36,202 nt of DNA from Anaerolineae bacterium (lineage in GTDB: Bacteria > Chloroflexota > Anaerolineae > UBA4142 > SHND01): NCBI GenBank assembly GCA_021463195.1, contig JAJTXZ010000050.1, forward strand, positions 1 to 36,202, in the 5' to 3' direction. Shown piece after piece: positions 24,977 to 32,751 of the stretch (the stretch's first letter is position 1; every line of letters begins with the position of its first letter). The position numbers and the translations under genes were made by a program. The notes beneath the pieces were generated by a model. The model saw nothing but the letters and a program-made list of their open reading frames with translations. It made no database searches and was not told the DNA's origin.

Positions 24977-25585
24977 ATGGAAACGTTGCGGCTTTTTATC
25001 GCCATCGAATTGGACCCCGCGCTGCGCGCCGCGTTAAAACGCGCGCAAACACAGCTGCAAGACGCCTGCGCGCGCGGCGCGGCGCGCGCGACAGTGCGTT
25101 GGGTCGCGCCGCCAAACCTTCATCTGACGCTTAAATTCTTGGGTAACGCGCAATCGGCGCGCGTTCCCGCGTTGCAACAAGCTCTCGCGCGCGTCGCCGC
25201 GAAAAACGCGCCGTTTACATTGCGCGCGCGCGGTTTGGGCTGCTTTCCCAATATACAGCGTCCCAATAATGTGTGGGTCGGACTGGACGGCGAACTGCAA
25301 CGCGCTGCCCTGCTCGTCCAGCAACTTGACGACGCATGCGCCGCGCTCGGTTTCGCGTGTGACCAACGCGGCTTTGCGCCGCATCTCACTTTGGGCCGCG
25401 TCCAGCGCGCGGCAAGCCCTGCCCAACGCGCGGCATTAGGCGAACTTGTCGCCAATTCGGCGTCGGAAATTTATGGCGACATTCACGCGTGTTCCGCGCA
25501 ATGGATTGCGAGCGTCCTGCGCCCAAACGGGCCCACCTATACAATTTTATCTGAACACTTTTTTTCAAAAGCGCCTTTGCCATGA
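24977..25585 (+). CDS. thpR: RNA 2',3'-cyclic phosphodiesterase / 2'-5' RNA ligase
   Basis: A 202-residue member of the 2H phosphoesterase family. Both catalytic H-x-T/S motifs are present: HLTLKFLG and, about 90 residues later, HLTLGRVQ. Family members hydrolyse 2',3'-cyclic phosphate ends of RNA and can join tRNA halves in vitro; the physiological role is uncertain. The start at 24977 gives the typical opening METLRLFIAIEL. An in-frame ATG at 24956 would add seven residues, and the open frame further upstream belongs to the preceding kinase region. A 6-bp inverted repeat (ATCCAT 24944-24949, ATGGAT 24956-24961) lies just before the start. It follows the kinase gene by about 110 bases on the same strand. 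Confidence 0.9.
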   Translation: METLRLFIAIELDPALRAALKRAQTQLQDACARGAARATVRWVAPPNLHLTLKFLGNAQSARVPALQQALARVAAKNAPFTLRARGLGCFPNIQRPNNVWVGLDGELQRAALLVQQLDDACAALGFACDQRGFAPHLTLGRVQRAASPAQRAALGELVANSASEIYGDIHACSAQWIASVLRPNGPTYTILSEHFFSKAPLP

Positions 25586-25651
25586 AAATTTTGTCCAATC
25601 AAAAACTTGCGCTGGCATTTTACCGCCGCGCGACGCACGCGACACCGAAAC

Positions 25652-26284
25652 ATGATACGTTTTAAAAATCGTCGCGCGGCTGGACAACAACTCGCCGCCA
25701 AATTGAGCGCGTATCAAAATCGCGCGGAGGTCGTCGTATTGGGCATTCCGCGCGGCGGCGTTGTAATCGCCGCCGAAATCGCGCGCGCGCTGCGCGCGCC
25801 GCTCGATATTTTTAGCGCGCGCAAAATCGGCGCGCCGTTCAATCCGGAACTCGCTATCGGCGCGGTCGCCGGCGACGGCGCATTTTTTTTGGATGACGCG
25901 TTGATTCGCGAATTACGTCTCGCGCCAGAGCTGGTACGTCAAGCGCGTGACGCGCAGCTGCGCGAAATCGAACGTCGTGAAAAATTGTATCGCGGCGACC
26001 GCGCGCCGCTGTCCCTACAAAACAAAATCGTGATTGTGGCGGATGATGGCGTTGCCACTGGCGCGACGACGCAAGCGGCGCTGCACGCGCTGCGGCAACA
26101 CAGCCCCGCGCATCTGACGCTTGCGATTCCTGTCGCGCCGCGTCAAGTGATGCCGCAACTGCGCGCGGCATGCGACCAAGTGATTGTGTTGGATACGCCG
26201 GAACCATTCGAGGCAGTGGGTTTTTTTTACGCGGATTTTGAACAGGTGACGGACCAGCAGGTCATTGACCTTTTGAAGAGCTAA
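25652..26284 (+). CDS. Phosphoribosyltransferase-domain protein
   Basis: A 210-residue type I phosphoribosyltransferase fold protein. The PRPP-binding motif is VIVADDGVATGATTQAAL, and an early loop reads GIPRGGVVIAAEIA. This matches the family of stand-alone PRTases often annotated as 'phosphoribosyltransferase' next to dienelactone-hydrolase or stress genes; their substrate is unknown. ATG 25652 begins at MIRFKNRRAAGQQLAAKL, where similarity starts; the longer open frame from 25607 has no support. It lies 66 bases after thpR and is convergent with the zinc-ribbon gene. Only 43 bases separate their stops, with no convincing terminator apart from a tiny AAGC-GGCT-GCTT hairpin. Confidence 0.85.
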   Translation: MIRFKNRRAAGQQLAAKLSAYQNRAEVVVLGIPRGGVVIAAEIARALRAPLDIFSARKIGAPFNPELAIGAVAGDGAFFLDDALIRELRLAPELVRQARDAQLREIERREKLYRGDRAPLSLQNKIVIVADDGVATGATTQAALHALRQHSPAHLTLAIPVAPRQVMPQLRAACDQVIVLDTPEPFEAVGFFYADFEQVTDQQVIDLLKS

Positions 26285-26327
26285 CCAAGCGGCTGCTTCC
26301 CCGAACGCTGCGCTCCCATTTTTATTT

Positions 26328-27233
26328 TCAATACCAATAAAACGTCCACGCTTCGCTCGGCACGCTCAAACTTTGATAGGGCGCGTCGCACGTTGCCGGC
26401 GCGACTTGGGTGGAACGCACCACGTTCACGCGCCAGAGAAACGAACGCACGTTGGGCGACGTCTCGTCAAATAAATCGCGCGGAAATTCGAGCGCGCTCG
26501 CTTTGGTGAACGCGCACCAACTCACCGGCTGCCCCATGCGGTCCAAATAATCCACTTGCACGCGATACCATTCTTGCATGCCAATCGGCTGCGCCGGTTG
26601 AAACTTCAAAGTGATGCGTTTGTTGGCGCCTTGCACGCGCTCGCCATCTGTCGGCGCGACCAGTTCGGGTGGCGGCGCCGGGATCGGCGTGGGAATCGCG
26701 GTAAAAGTCGCGGTGGGCAGCGGCAGTCCGCTAATTTGCGTGAGCGTAGGCGTAACCGTCGGCGAAGCGGCGGGAGTGTCGGTAGCGCGCGGCGTGACGG
26801 TGGCGACATGCGCTTGCGTTGGCGGCGCGAGCGTCGCCGTCGCGGGACGCGGCGTTGCCGTGATAATAACCGTAATGGGGCGCAGCGTCGCGCTCGCCGT
26901 CGGCGTTGCCGCCAGCGCAATGACACGCAGCGGGTCAAAACCATTTAGCGACGCGCCAAAAAAATCCGCGCCGACAGTCGCAAAGAAAATGATCGCCGCG
27001 CACAGCGCCGCCCCAAGCAGCGCGAGCGCGTACCAGCGTTTCCAATAAAACGCGCGCGGATTATGTTGGCAGTTTGGACACACCGCCGCTGAAGCGGGAA
27101 TGCGCCGCGCGCAATAATTGCATCGAATACGAGGGGTATGCGTCACGTTTCCATATCCGCAAGCGGGACATTTCAAATCGTCCACGCTCATTCGCTTGCC
27201 GCAATCGGGACAGCGAATCGAAAAATCAGCCAC
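26328..27233 (-). CDS. Zinc-ribbon membrane protein with Thr/Pro linker
   Basis: About 301 residues, function unknown. Two zinc ribbons open the protein (CPDCG...CPACG and CNYC...CPNC), then one membrane helix (WYALALLGAALCAAIIFFATVGA). About 90 residues of Thr/Pro/Ala linker follow, then an outer domain with PPELVAPTDGERVQG, WYRVQVDYLD and FLWRVNVVRS, an Ig/FN3-like pattern ending in WTFYWY. The ribbons would be cytosolic. The start is uncertain: GTG at 27233 gives VADFSIRCPDCG, typical for such proteins, while TTG at 27269 would add 12 residues. Neither has a good ribosome site. The MITE at 27294-27490 has inserted 60 bases upstream of the chosen start, between this gene and the hydrolase gene that would precede it on the same transcript. 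Confidence 0.78.
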   Translation of the reverse strand: MADFSIRCPDCGKRMSVDDLKCPACGYGNVTHTPRIRCNYCARRIPASAAVCPNCQHNPRAFYWKRWYALALLGAALCAAIIFFATVGADFFGASLNGFDPLRVIALAATPTASATLRPITVIITATPRPATATLAPPTQAHVATVTPRATDTPAASPTVTPTLTQISGLPLPTATFTAIPTPIPAPPPELVAPTDGERVQGANKRITLKFQPAQPIGMQEWYRVQVDYLDRMGQPVSWCAFTKASALEFPRDLFDETSPNVRSFLWRVNVVRSTQVAPATCDAPYQSLSVPSEAWTFYWY

Positions 27234-27293
27234 GCAAACGATTGTAATCGCAATGCGTTCGCGCAACAAACCTGCTTGGCTAGATAGCCAGAT

Positions 27294-27490
27294 GGGTGTG
27301 CGTCAAAATTTCGGAAATCACCTCAGACGCTTAAAAGATCGCGTGCAATAAAGTTTATCGCTTCAACAAGAACATAGTCTGCGACGAATCAAGCGCATTC
27401 GCAATCGCAGCCCAGCGCGAACGCCCGCAGGAACGTTTCGCGTATTTGTTGCAAGCGAATTCGATTCGCCCAAAAGCGCGGCGCACACCC
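27294..27490. mobile_element. MITE-like element, copy C, with 9-bp TIRs and 9-bp target duplication
   Basis: A 197-bp insertion. It begins GGGTGTGCG (27294-27302) and ends CGCACACCC (27482-27490), a perfect 9-bp terminal inverted repeat. The sequence TAGCCAGAT is duplicated exactly on both sides (27285-27293 and 27491-27499), the signature of transposition. It has no transposase gene. Its interior matches copy A (1-120) closely and copy B (17547-17704) at both ends. The left target copy is also part of a small palindrome, TGGCTA-GA-TAGCCA (27277-27290). Nine-base duplications are made by several DDE transposase families; the parent element is not in this window. Confidence 0.85.
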
Positions 27491-29007
27491 TAGCCAGATT
27501 GTTCCGGCGCAAAGTATGTCAAGCGACACATTTGCAGTTGCGGCGGCATCGTTGGCGCCAGCGTAATAAAAACTTCCAACGCGCCGCGTTCGCATTCAAT
27601 GCGCCAGGCGCCGCGCAACGCGTTATAGGCATGCAGCGCGCCGACGGATAGAAACGCGCCCGCCTCGGCGCAAAGTTTTGCCCGTTCCGCGCGCCGATGC
27701 GCCGCATCCCGATCCAAATAAAAATTTGACGCGACGCGCGCGGCGAGCTCCGACTCGTCGCCGGTCTCGAGCCAATGCTGCGTCACGCGAACCAGCTCCG
27801 CCAAAAACGGCGCGGGCTGCGGCGCGCGCGGGACTAGCGCGCCCGTGCGCGCGAGCGCGTCAAGAATCTTTGGAAAGACTAGCGCGACGCGCCCGTAGGT
27901 TTTATTGCTCAACGCCACAATCCCGACGCCATGCTCGGGCAGCAGATAAAAATAACTGCCATAGCCCGGCAAGCCGCCGCCATGCGCCACACCATAACCA
28001 AAACGGTCATCCTGCCACACCGCTAAACCAAACCCATAACCGGTTGCCGCGCGCCATACAGTCTCGGCATTCGCCGCGCGCGTCACCATTTCTTCAAAAC
28101 GGGCCATTTGCTGCATCGCGCGCGCGGTGGCGCGCGCGACGGGACCGCGTTCGCGTTCATCGCGCGGCGGAAAGGCATCCAGCAAAAATGTCATATAGCG
28201 CGCGAAATCTGGCGCCGTCGTAAACAAGCCCGCCATGCCCGCGAACGCGCCATCCGCCAAAATCGGTTCGCGTTTCCAAGTTTCATCTTCGTGGCGATAG
28301 CCGTGCGCGAAATGTTTCGGCGGCACGCGCGTTTTATCCCACATCGTCCGCCGCATTTTCAACGGGCGCAAAATTTCGCGCGTAATGTATTGTTGAAAAG
28401 GCATGCGCGCGACACGCGTAATGAGACGCGCGAGCAGCGCGTACGCGTAATTGGAATATTCGAATTTTAGACCGGGCGCATTGGAAAAGGGAATGCCTGC
28501 GCGCAGCCATGCGGTAAATTCGCGTTCCGTGATTGCCATTTGACGGTCGCCCCACGGATTGTCTTCGGGAAAACCGGGCGACATGGTTAACAAATCGCGC
28601 AGCGTGATGATGGCGGAATCGCGCGTCGGATACGCGAGCGTTTTTAATTCGGGCAAATATTTTTCCGCCGCGTCATCCAAGCGCACTTTATTTTCGTCGC
28701 GCAATTTTAAAAGCGCCATCGCGACAAAACTTTTGGTCATGGACGCGATCCGAAATACCGTGTCCAGCGTGACCGGCGCGCCCGTTTCTATTTCGCGCAC
28801 ACCGAACGCATCGGCATACGCCAATTCACCATCTACTACAATGCCAAACACGAGACCCGGCACATTCGTCGTCTCGGCAAATTCGCGGAAATGTTCGCGA
28901 ATTTCCGGAAAGGCGGCGCTGATTTTTTCGCGTCGTCGCGCCGATATAAACCGCGGCGGCGGCGCCGTCAATTCACTTGATTTTACGCGCAGCGGGCGAG
29001 CAGTCAC
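27490..29007 (-). CDS. Serine hydrolase of the class C beta-lactamase / DD-peptidase fold
   Basis: A 505-residue protein. Active-site motifs are complete: SMTK at 89-92 (nucleophile Ser and general-base Lys), YSN at 184-186 and HGGG in the third-motif position. Such proteins include esterases, D-aminopeptidases and beta-lactamases; the lack of a signal peptide makes a cytosolic esterase or peptidase more likely than antibiotic resistance. About 110 C-terminal residues form an extra domain. The start is a GTG at 29007 with GGAGG seven bases upstream (complement of 29015-29019), clearly better than the longer open frame. It follows rseP on the same strand, past a terminator. Its TAG stop spans the junction with the MITE: two bases come from the target duplication and one from the element. 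Confidence 0.87.
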   Translation of the reverse strand: MTARPLRVKSSELTAPPPRFISARRREKISAAFPEIREHFREFAETTNVPGLVFGIVVDGELAYADAFGVREIETGAPVTLDTVFRIASMTKSFVAMALLKLRDENKVRLDDAAEKYLPELKTLAYPTRDSAIITLRDLLTMSPGFPEDNPWGDRQMAITEREFTAWLRAGIPFSNAPGLKFEYSNYAYALLARLITRVARMPFQQYITREILRPLKMRRTMWDKTRVPPKHFAHGYRHEDETWKREPILADGAFAGMAGLFTTAPDFARYMTFLLDAFPPRDERERGPVARATARAMQQMARFEEMVTRAANAETVWRAATGYGFGLAVWQDDRFGYGVAHGGGLPGYGSYFYLLPEHGVGIVALSNKTYGRVALVFPKILDALARTGALVPRAPQPAPFLAELVRVTQHWLETGDESELAARVASNFYLDRDAAHRRAERAKLCAEAGAFLSVGALHAYNALRGAWRIECERGALEVFITLAPTMPPQLQMCRLTYFAPEQSG

Positions 29008-29033
29008 AGAGATTCCTCCAATGCGTGTTTTGA

Positions 29034-29070
29034 AATAAAAAAACGATTCGACATTCGCGTCAAATCGTTT
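29034..29070 (-). terminator. Rho-independent terminator after rseP
   Basis: On the - strand, AAACGATT (29070-29063) pairs with AATCGTTT (29048-29041) around a 14-nt loop, followed by a T-rich run to 29034. It lies about 33 bases past the rseP stop and just before the hydrolase ribosome site. Confidence 0.8.
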
Positions 29071-29102
29071 ATACCACATATTTGGTCAGACGCGCGCTGG
29101 CG

Positions 29103-30677
29103 TCATGGCTCAAAAGGCGATTTGCCCGAAAGCACGCGCGCCACATCGAAATATGAAATGACAAAAATGAGCATGAGCAAAAACACGAAACCCGCGAGAT
29201 GAATATAACCCTCGCGCCGCGCGTCGAGTTTGCGCCCGCGCATCGCCATCTCGGCAAGGACGAAAATCAGACGTCCGCCATCCAAACCCGGAATCGGCAG
29301 TAAATTAAAGATGGCGAGATTGAGCGATAACACGCCAATCAAGGTGAGAATAAAGGGCAAGCCGCCCGCCGGCGCGCCTTCCACCACCACTTGAGTAATG
29401 CCGACGGGCCCCATTACGCCGCTGCTATTACCGCGCGCCAGATTCGCGAACATATCGCGAAACGCGCGCGGCACGGACATGAGCGCGGTGTACATTTGTT
29501 GGCTCGCTTCTTGAATCGCGGGGCCCAGTTCGAAATGCAAACCCAGACCGAGCGTCGCTTCCTGTCGCGACATGCCTGTCGGAATCGTCAGTTTGACTTG
29601 CGCTGTTTCGCCATCGCGGATAAAGCGCACAATGACAGTCGTATTCACCTTGTAATGGTCTGTAATGTGCGCGGCGAGAGCGTTTTCATCTTGCAAGATA
29701 TTGACGAGCGTGTCTTGCGGCACCACATTGAAATCGCCGACGCTCACCAACGCGTCGCCGGGGCGCAAACCGATTTTTTCCGCCAACGAGCCGGGCGCGA
29801 CGCGCGCGATTTTCGCGCCGACATCTTGCGCGATCGAGACGCCGATGATACATGGCGGATCATCCGCAGGGCGCGGCGTCACTTGCGTTTCAAAATTTTC
29901 GACGCCGCCATGCGGATTAGCGCGTTCAATTCCGAGCGCGATGGGCGCGCCGCAATGTTCAGCCAACTGCGCGGACATTTTTTGACGGCTGCCGTTGATA
30001 TCCACTCCGCCGACGGAAACAATCACATCGCCCGCCGCCAAGCCCGCCGTCGCCGCCGGACTATTGGTTTGGACGCGCACAACTTTGGTGCCTGCCGCCA
30101 AAACCATTTGCGGAACCATCATCGGCAAAACCACAAAGACCAAGAACGCTAGAATAAAATTCATGGTCACGCCCGCGACCAAAATAATCGCGCGCTGCCA
30201 CGCCGCTTTGCTCACAAACGCGTTCGGCGCAGTGGACGAATCGTCTTCATTCATTCGCACGAAACCGCCAAGCGGAATCGCGTTCAACGTAAACTCGGTG
30301 CCGCGGTCGAGCAACTGGATTTGGCTCGCGCCCGGCAAATTATGACTCTCTGCGTCAATCGGCGCAAGGGCGGTTAAAACTTCTTTACCGTCTTGCGTTT
30401 CCGTTTTGTAGGTAACCCACGCGCCGCTGCGCACGCCGTCGGGCAAAACAAATTTTTTAGGAATCACGATTTTACGATTCTGAATTTCCAAGAACCCATT
30501 CGTTTTCCAAAACGTTAAAAGGCGCGGCGGGAAACCGATGCCGAATTCGGGCGCTTCGACGCCGAAACGCCGCGCGGCAAGATAATGCCCCAACTCATGG
30601 ACGATTACTAGAATGCCGATGATAATGATAAACAGCACAATGCCTTGCGCCGTTTGCAGTAACGAACCAATTTGCAT
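29103..30677 (-). CDS. rseP: Site-2 zinc metalloprotease RseP (M50) with two PDZ domains
   Basis: A 524-residue intramembrane protease that cuts membrane-spanning regulators such as anti-sigma factors after a first periplasmic or extracellular cut. The active site HELGH (H27, E28, H31) lies in the first membrane helix, and the third zinc ligand is in NLLPIPGLDGGR near the C-terminus. Two PDZ-like domains (NSPAATAGLAAGDVIVSVGG and PGSLAEKIGLRPGDALVSVG) sit between. Relative to E. coli RseP there are about 60 extra residues (roughly 58-130) between HELGH and the LGGFVRM segment. The ATG at 30677 has AAAGGA seven bases upstream. A perfect TATAAT (complement of 30707-30712) upstream and terminators on both sides indicate a single-gene unit. 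Its 5' neighbour is mvaD, where many bacteria have dxr. Confidence 0.92.
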   Translation of the reverse strand: MQIGSLLQTAQGIVLFIIIIGILVIVHELGHYLAARRFGVEAPEFGIGFPPRLLTFWKTNGFLEIQNRKIVIPKKFVLPDGVRSGAWVTYKTETQDGKEVLTALAPIDAESHNLPGASQIQLLDRGTEFTLNAIPLGGFVRMNEDDSSTAPNAFVSKAAWQRAIILVAGVTMNFILAFLVFVVLPMMVPQMVLAAGTKVVRVQTNSPAATAGLAAGDVIVSVGGVDINGSRQKMSAQLAEHCGAPIALGIERANPHGGVENFETQVTPRPADDPPCIIGVSIAQDVGAKIARVAPGSLAEKIGLRPGDALVSVGDFNVVPQDTLVNILQDENALAAHITDHYKVNTTVIVRFIRDGETAQVKLTIPTGMSRQEATLGLGLHFELGPAIQEASQQMYTALMSVPRAFRDMFANLARGNSSGVMGPVGITQVVVEGAPAGGLPFILTLIGVLSLNLAIFNLLPIPGLDGGRLIFVLAEMAMRGRKLDARREGYIHLAGFVFLLMLIFVISYFDVARVLSGKSPFEP

Positions 30678-30706
30678 ATTGCGATCCTTTCCAACGCTTA
30701 CGGCAA

Positions 30707-30712
30707 ATTATA
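30707..30712 (-). promoter_or_regulatory. Candidate -10 element of rseP
   Basis: The complement reads TATAAT, 30 bases upstream of the rseP ATG and downstream of the mvaD terminator. No good -35 is visible at 16-18 bp. Confidence 0.35.
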
Positions 30713-30747
30713 ACATGCCCACGCGCCGCGCGCATTAAAGCCAAGTG

Positions 30748-30785
30748 AAAAAAAACCCTTTGCGACATTTATATCGCAAAGGGTT
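30748..30785 (-). terminator. Rho-independent terminator after mvaD
   Basis: A perfect 12-bp stem: AACCCTTTGCGA (30754-30765) with TCGCAAAGGGTT (30774-30785), loop of 8. On the - strand it is followed by a run of eight T (complement of 30748-30755). It lies 9 bases past the mvaD stop. Confidence 0.93.
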
Positions 30786-30793
30786 AGCGCGCG

Positions 30794-31792
30794 CTAAAAA
30801 AGATGAGTTTCAATCACACGCGCGCCGCCGCCCGGCGCGCTCGACAAGACCGCGCGCACGCCTTCCAAGGCGCGCAGACGCTGCGCCAATTCCGCCGCGT
30901 CTGACGCTTGAACCAGAATATGCGCGTTTGGCCCCGCGTCGAGCGTATAGTACGCTTCCAATCCTTCCGCGCGCCACGCGCGCACCGCGTCCATTACGCG
31001 CACCGTCTCGGGCGTCCAATAAAAAATCGGCGGACGCGAAGTCATCGCCAACATATGCAATTCAAGCGCTTCGGCTTCGATATCGGCGCCCATGCCCTTT
31101 AGATTTTTCGCCAATAATTCGCGCCGCACGCGATGATAACGCATCGGCAAACGCGAAATGCGTTCGCCCAGAAAGGGACTCGTATGCGCGAGCGCGTGTC
31201 CTTCGGTCGAACCAACTTTTTTCGCGTCCGCTGACACCAGCGCAATCACATCGCGCAGGGCCCACGCTTCGGGCGGCATCAACTGACGCGCGTACGATTG
31301 GTCGCTCGTTGAAGTCACATTCGTCGCGGCAAGCCATTCCACAAAACCGCCGGGAATCGAGCGCGCCGCGCTGCCCGATCCTTGCCGCGCTAACACCGAT
31401 AGAGCGCGTTCGTCCAATTCCAAACCGGCGGCACGCGTGCCCGCCAACGTCAATGCCGCGAACGCGGACGCGCTCGAAGCGAGGCCCGCCGCGCTCGGAA
31501 AATTATTGCGGGAATGCGTACGCGCGCGCGTTTCAATTTTGGCGAGCTGCCGAATGCGCGCGAGCTGTTCCGCTACGCGCGTGAACGTTTTCTCGTCGGC
31601 AGGTTCGCCGCCAACGACCACCTCATCGTTTTCCAACGCGCTGTCAAACTCGACCGTAGTTTCAGTCGTCAACGCGTCCAGAGTCATCGAAAGCGAATCA
31701 TTCAACGGCATCCGCAATTTCGCGTCGTGATTGCCCCAATATTTAATCAGCGCGAGATTGGAATGCGCGAGCGCAGTGATTTTATTAGACAT
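30794..31792 (-). CDS. mvaD: Diphosphomevalonate (or phosphomevalonate) decarboxylase
   Basis: A GHMP-superfamily enzyme of 332 residues from the mevalonate route to isoprenoids. Conserved blocks: IKYWG at 16-20, the ATP loop NFPSAAGLASSASAFAAL (97-114), GSGSAARSIPGGFVEW with R144, and the catalytic Asp D285 in TLDAGPNAHIL. Diphosphomevalonate decarboxylase makes isopentenyl diphosphate. In the related Roseiflexus and haloarchaea, homologues act on mevalonate 5-phosphate instead and feed isopentenyl phosphate kinase. Here the position after KYWG is Asn21, where the yeast enzyme has Lys22, so the substrate is open. The ATG at 31792 lacks a Shine-Dalgarno sequence; TAAAAT (complement of 31811-31816) lies just upstream and may be its -10, giving a very short leader. 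A strong terminator follows. Confidence 0.88.
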   Translation of the reverse strand: MSNKITALAHSNLALIKYWGNHDAKLRMPLNDSLSMTLDALTTETTVEFDSALENDEVVVGGEPADEKTFTRVAEQLARIRQLAKIETRARTHSRNNFPSAAGLASSASAFAALTLAGTRAAGLELDERALSVLARQGSGSAARSIPGGFVEWLAATNVTSTSDQSYARQLMPPEAWALRDVIALVSADAKKVGSTEGHALAHTSPFLGERISRLPMRYHRVRRELLAKNLKGMGADIEAEALELHMLAMTSRPPIFYWTPETVRVMDAVRAWRAEGLEAYYTLDAGPNAHILVQASDAAELAQRLRALEGVRAVLSSAPGGGARVIETHLF

Positions 31793-31942
31793 ATTTGATG
31801 CACCGAAAAAATTTTACGCGCGAAAAAAATATTTTTCGCATTTGCGACGTCCGTTTCGCGCCGCGATGCAGTGTAACACGTTTCGCGACAACGCCAATTC
31901 ATCGTAACCCAAACGCCAAACATTTCCGCGCCGGCGACGCGT

Positions 31943-32506
31943 CTAGCGTTCAGCGCGGTCGCGGACGGAACGACTTAGCCGCAGCAGCGCCAATTCATCG
32001 GGCGGCGTCGTTTTGTCTTGACCGCCTTGCGCTTTGAGGCGGTAATATTGGCCGCCAAAATAAAGCAAGGGTTTACCATCCGTCCACTCGAGAAATTCCA
32101 CGTGTCCCAGAAACAACATGTGATCGCCCGCCGGATACATTTCGACGACGCGCGCGATGACGTATGCGATGGCGCCGTCCAAGACCGGCATTCCGCCTCG
32201 CTCCACAAAACGCAACGCGGGCGCGGGAACGGGCCGCCGCGCAAAATAATCGCTCAACGCGCTCTGGCCCTCCGCGAGAATGCTCACGCCAAAACGTTTC
32301 GTCGCGGATAAAATTTTGCGTATGTTGGCGTGATGATTAACCGACACCAACACCAACGGCGGCTCGAGCGAAACCGACATGAACGCATTCGCGGTCATAC
32401 TGTAAATTTGTCCATCCTGTTCGGCTGTAAGCGCCGTCACGCCCGTGGCAAAACGCCCAAGCGTGTTACGAAACTCGCGCAAATCAATTTTATTTTCGTT
32501 CGTCAT
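31943..32506 (-). CDS. Flavin reductase-like FMN-binding protein
   Basis: A 187-residue protein of the flavin reductase-like (HpaC-type) family. The opening FRNTLGRFATGVTALTAEQDG, the FMN-binding MTANAFMSVSLEPPLVLVSVN block and the GDHMLFLGHVEFLEW strand near the C-terminus are all characteristic. Members reduce FMN or FAD with NAD(P)H for a partner monooxygenase, or use bound FMN themselves. No monooxygenase is encoded nearby. The ATG at 32506 has no clear ribosome site. A palindrome (TTGGTGTATACCAA at 32619-32632) lies about 115 bases upstream. It is separated from mvaD by 150 bases holding only an AT-rich inverted repeat (31820-31839). Confidence 0.87.
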   Translation of the reverse strand: MTNENKIDLREFRNTLGRFATGVTALTAEQDGQIYSMTANAFMSVSLEPPLVLVSVNHHANIRKILSATKRFGVSILAEGQSALSDYFARRPVPAPALRFVERGGMPVLDGAIAYVIARVVEMYPAGDHMLFLGHVEFLEWTDGKPLLYFGGQYYRLKAQGGQDKTTPPDELALLRLSRSVRDRAER

Positions 32507-32618
32507 GTGGCTCGAACGCCTTTCGATAAAAAGCCAAAGCGCGCGCGGCGCGCGCCAACGCGTAAACTCTATCGGCTTGAACGCAAACTATCATCAAATA
32601 CGTTTGGCGCTTTTGCTA

Positions 32619-32632
32619 TTGGTGTATACCAA
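32619..32632. promoter_or_regulatory. 14-bp palindrome upstream of the flavin reductase gene
   Basis: TTGGT-GTAT-ACCAA has perfect 5-bp arms. It sits in the otherwise featureless part of the 278-bp spacer 32507-32784. The geometry resembles operators of dimeric repressors (for example GntR-type TGGT..ACCA sites), but no regulator gene is nearby. Confidence 0.3.
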
Positions 32633-32708
32633 AGCGACAATATTACGCGTCGCGCGCGCAGCCGACCATGTATAGATGGCGCGTGATAATCCAACCGCGC
32701 CGCCGCGC

Positions 32709-32751
32709 AAAAAAGATCCGCGGGTCGTTTGCGCGACTCGCGGATTTTTTT
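32709..32751 (-). terminator. Rho-independent terminator after the DUF1269 gene
   Basis: ATCCGCGGGTCG (32716-32727) pairs with CGACTCGCGGAT (32734-32745) with one wobble/mismatch and a 6-nt loop. On the - strand it is followed by a T-run (complement of 32709-32714). It also has a T-run on the + strand, so it could work both ways. Confidence 0.88.

Noticed and set aside
26285-26327. Terminator between the convergent phosphoribosyltransferase and zinc-ribbon genes
   Set aside because: Only a 4-bp stem (AAGC-GGCT-GCTT) without a following T-run; too weak to call.
27118-27351. Possible small + strand gene ending in the MITE
   Set aside because: Most of it is antisense to the zinc-ribbon gene. 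Only the last 18 codons match a repeat copy, and these are treated as a possible remnant within the element.
27490-29007. Antibiotic-resistance beta-lactamase
   Set aside because: Motifs fit the broad serine hydrolase fold, but there is no signal peptide and no class-specific features; resistance is not supported.
29391-30152. Open frame of 253 codons antisense to rseP
   Set aside because: Low-complexity Arg/Ala/His composition, no family signature. The rseP frame is fully conserved across the same bases.
30745-31584. Open frame of 279 codons antisense to mvaD
   Set aside because: Starts inside the mvaD terminator hairpin and is almost entirely Arg/Pro/Ala/Ser, a composition artefact.
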